From assembly GCA_029532415.1 (NCBI GenBank), contig JAQOTA010000027.1:558001-622000 (forward strand): 64,000 bases of DNA, written 5' to 3'. This DNA comes from Marasmius tenuissimus. Its lineage: Eukaryota > Basidiomycota > Agaricomycetes > Agaricales > Marasmiaceae. Made by a program: the position numbers and the translations under genes. Below, in pieces: positions 61,977 to 64,000 of the stretch. Numbering within the stretch: the first letter of the stretch is position 1; every line of letters begins with the position of its first letter. The notes under the pieces are model-generated. The model saw only the letters and a program-made list of their open reading frames with translations, was not told the DNA's origin and ran no database searches.

Positions 61977-64000
61977 TCACAAGTAGTACATGGTATCCTT
62001 CAACTGCACACCAGAAACACCACCATGCCACGACTGCTGAGCTTCAGCCATAATAGCCTGATCGGCATCCGTAGCGTTCGTGTTCACCGTCGTTGAACCA
62101 TGCAACAACTTGTGAACGTAACAGCGTCCACGCTCACAAGCCAAGTCGGCATAGTAAGCCGGCGAGACCAAGCTGACAGCTTTCGTAGCGCGAGCGAACA
62201 TGTAGCTGACGGAGTTGGTGAGGGTTTGAAGTTCATCGGCGGTGAAGTTCATGTCGTCGTGGACGACGTAGTAGTGCGTGGGTTTGGTCGTGCCCTGGAG
62301 ACCACCGTGTGCTGGGGAGACCTGTCAGTCCGATTTACATGGGAGGTGTAGGAAGTGTTGAACGAACCTTGGAGGAAGAAGTCAAAGTTGTAGACCGCTG
62401 TAACGCCACGGTCGACAACCGTACCCGCCTTGGGATTGCCATCCCTATCGGCCTGCTGGGGATCGGTGGGGAAAAACCGTGTATGATGTCGTTTCCCGCA
62501 AACGACGATGGTCAACTTGGGCCTGTACGGCTGCTTGGGTGTGTCGTACTTGCGGCAGGCAGCGCGGATGGCTGGTAACTCCTCGTTCACGACGATGTTG
62601 AATTGACCCTAGAAAACAAGAGGAGAAAGCATGAGCACAGTATAAAGAGTATTGGTACCACAACGTACTTCAGATACACCATCTCGGTAGACAAGAATCC
62701 TGGCAGGCAACACATTGTTTCTGGCCCGGAACAGGGTCAGCCTCTCGACCATCATGCTCGCAAGGTTTGTGACCATCTGCACATAAATCATGAGTTCATG
62801 TGCTAAAACTGGAATATCGCTTCGCACCTCTTTCTTCGATTCTTGTAGCTCCATACTGGCAGGATATTGAGCATAGCTCTGGTCGATACTTGCTACGACG
62901 GCAGCGATGGAGGGGGTACCCTTGACGCTTCCAGGGCCGGGATGGGTGACATCGATCCCCACCAACATCGTAGGCGACTTCATTAGCCACCTCATACTGT
63001 TCTGATCTAAAGCGTGGCTATGGAGCTAGGCGTCAGTAAAGTGACGTTGAAATAATGCACATAACGGACTTGACACCACCGAGCTTCATGTTGACCTTGA
63101 GTGCGACGTTGGCGAAGTACTGCAATTGGCCTGACCACAAAATGTTAGTTGGGATAGCTACGTGAAGGATAAGTCAAAACTGACCTTTCTCCTTCCGGAT
63201 CTTCGACGAATGAACACAAACAGTCGGCACATCGAGGTAGGAGTCGCAAAGGTGCTTAAGCCCAGAATACACGTGCTTATCGCCGTTCGACAATATCACA
63301 AACAAAAACGAAGGCTTCCCGGACGCTGTCATGATCGTCTCCCGAATGGTCCCAATAGCCGTGCCTCGAGTGGGATCTGCGGGATCTTTCCGGGGAAGTT
63401 TGGCCTCCAACATCGCGAATGGCATGTTAGGCACCTTCATCCCAGATGTCTTGCACATCTTGACGAACCCTTCAATCGTCGACCTGAGCTCTGGGTCCGT
63501 GGAGCCGCTGAACTCATCTCGGGGGTTTCCATCGCGAATGATCATAACAGCCCAGTTCTGGAGGGTGCCTCCCTTTGTGAACTTGACATCCCGCAAGTTC
63601 CAGCTGGCACGGTCGTCAACTCTGGGGTGGCCTTGACCATATCTGATGCCAGGAGGAGGAAGAATTCGACCTGGAACGACCGCCATGTCCTGACCAATGC
63701 TGACGCCGAACTGTCTCATTAGGCCGGTGCCGCGGTAACCTAGATGATCAAGGCCAGGCCCAACGATAGCAGCACCGTTGACGTTCGGGGGCTTTGCAGC
63801 GACAGTGATCATCTTGGCGGTCTGGTCGTCCAACAATTTGCCTCTGAAGGGCTGGTTTGGGAGGATCTCGCAGATCTCTGGAGGAAGAAGATTCGACTTC
63901 TGACCTCCCACGTCAACAAGAGGCAAATTCGGGTACCGCAGATTGATCTGGTATTCTGAATGGAAGGTACGTAGATCAATGAGTTGTCTCTGGTGGCCCA
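61977..64000 (-). CDS. Argonaute, C-terminal half (5' end outside window)
   Basis: Exons in coding order within the window: 63955-63185, 63130-63070, 63017-62828, 62776-62669, 62608-62368, 62311-61977. The gene continues beyond the right edge. About 568 residues are seen, from the end of PAZ (LRYPNLPLVDVG, LLPPEICEILP) through the MID domain to a complete PIWI domain. PIWI landmarks: VGIDVTHPGPGS (first Asp), Glu-finger region ELQESKKE, VYRDGVSE (second Asp), CGKRHHTRFFP, and YYADLACERGRCYVHK, where the fourth catalytic position, usually His (YYAHL), is Asp. The C-terminus MYYL is typical of Argonautes. It would load small RNAs and cut or silence targets, including transposon RNAs. The 51-bp intron 62777-62827 is in frame and stop-free, so retention would add 17 residues. 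Confidence 0.93.

Noticed and set aside
62777..62827. 17 extra residues in the Argonaute PIWI domain
   Set aside because: The segment has GTGCGA...GTGCAG ends and interrupts the conserved SKKE-MVTNLASMMVERL block, so it is an in-frame intron, not an insertion.
1..64000. CRISPR arrays, operons, ribosome-binding sites
   Set aside because: The DNA is eukaryotic with spliced genes; no regularly spaced direct repeats were seen.

Overview
The window looks like nuclear DNA of a mushroom-forming fungus (Agaricomycetes). The signs are many 45-80 bp introns, a DUF6534 membrane protein, an agaricomycete-type P450 gene split by 18 introns, F-box/LRR paralogs, a slicer-type Argonaute, and abundant LTR, LINE and hAT-like elements. 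I cannot name the species.

Layout. 1-6229: 3' part of a Ty1/copia element (copy 1, +). 6230-11180: no recognisable gene. 11181-14285: a 14-exon gene for a 793-aa protein of a family I know only as hypothetical proteins of agaricomycetes. 14286-18868: nothing recognisable. 18869-21052 (-): an F-box/LRR gene split by a 592-bp hAT-like MITE with an 8-bp target duplication. 21459-24772 (-): RBR E3 ligase A, with CCCH fingers and a CaaX-like C-terminus. 25613-34783 (-): full-length copia copy 2 with identical LTRs and a 5-bp target duplication. 34843-37259 (-): a 5'-truncated LINE with a pure 22-nt poly(A) and a 15-bp target duplication. 37347-37520: a tRNA-like (Pol III box) repeat, with a second copy at 54861-55028. 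38150-39702 (-): a DUF6534 gene. 41480-51760: a tandem duplication of [RBR ligase + small gene X], giving RBR-B and RBR-C. 51998-52739: a second hAT-like MITE. 53172-54285: a short-chain dehydrogenase. 56412-59096: a cytochrome P450 with a 5-nt micro-exon. 59549-61432: an intact F-box/LRR paralog. 61977 to the right edge (-): the C-terminal half of an Argonaute.

How it fits together. The most distinctive part is a three-gene cluster of RBR ubiquitin ligases. They share exon structure, RRM/KH-like middles and an intact RING1-IBR-RING2, but carry 2, 7 and 5 CCCH zinc fingers. This looks like RNA-binding ubiquitin ligases diversifying by tandem duplication and finger gain. They lie among very young transposons and about 11 kb from an Argonaute gene. 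A shared role in RNA surveillance is only a hypothesis. For most multi-exon genes I rebuilt exons by hand from splice sites, reading phase and family resemblance. Phases close in every gene called intact, but no transcript evidence was available.
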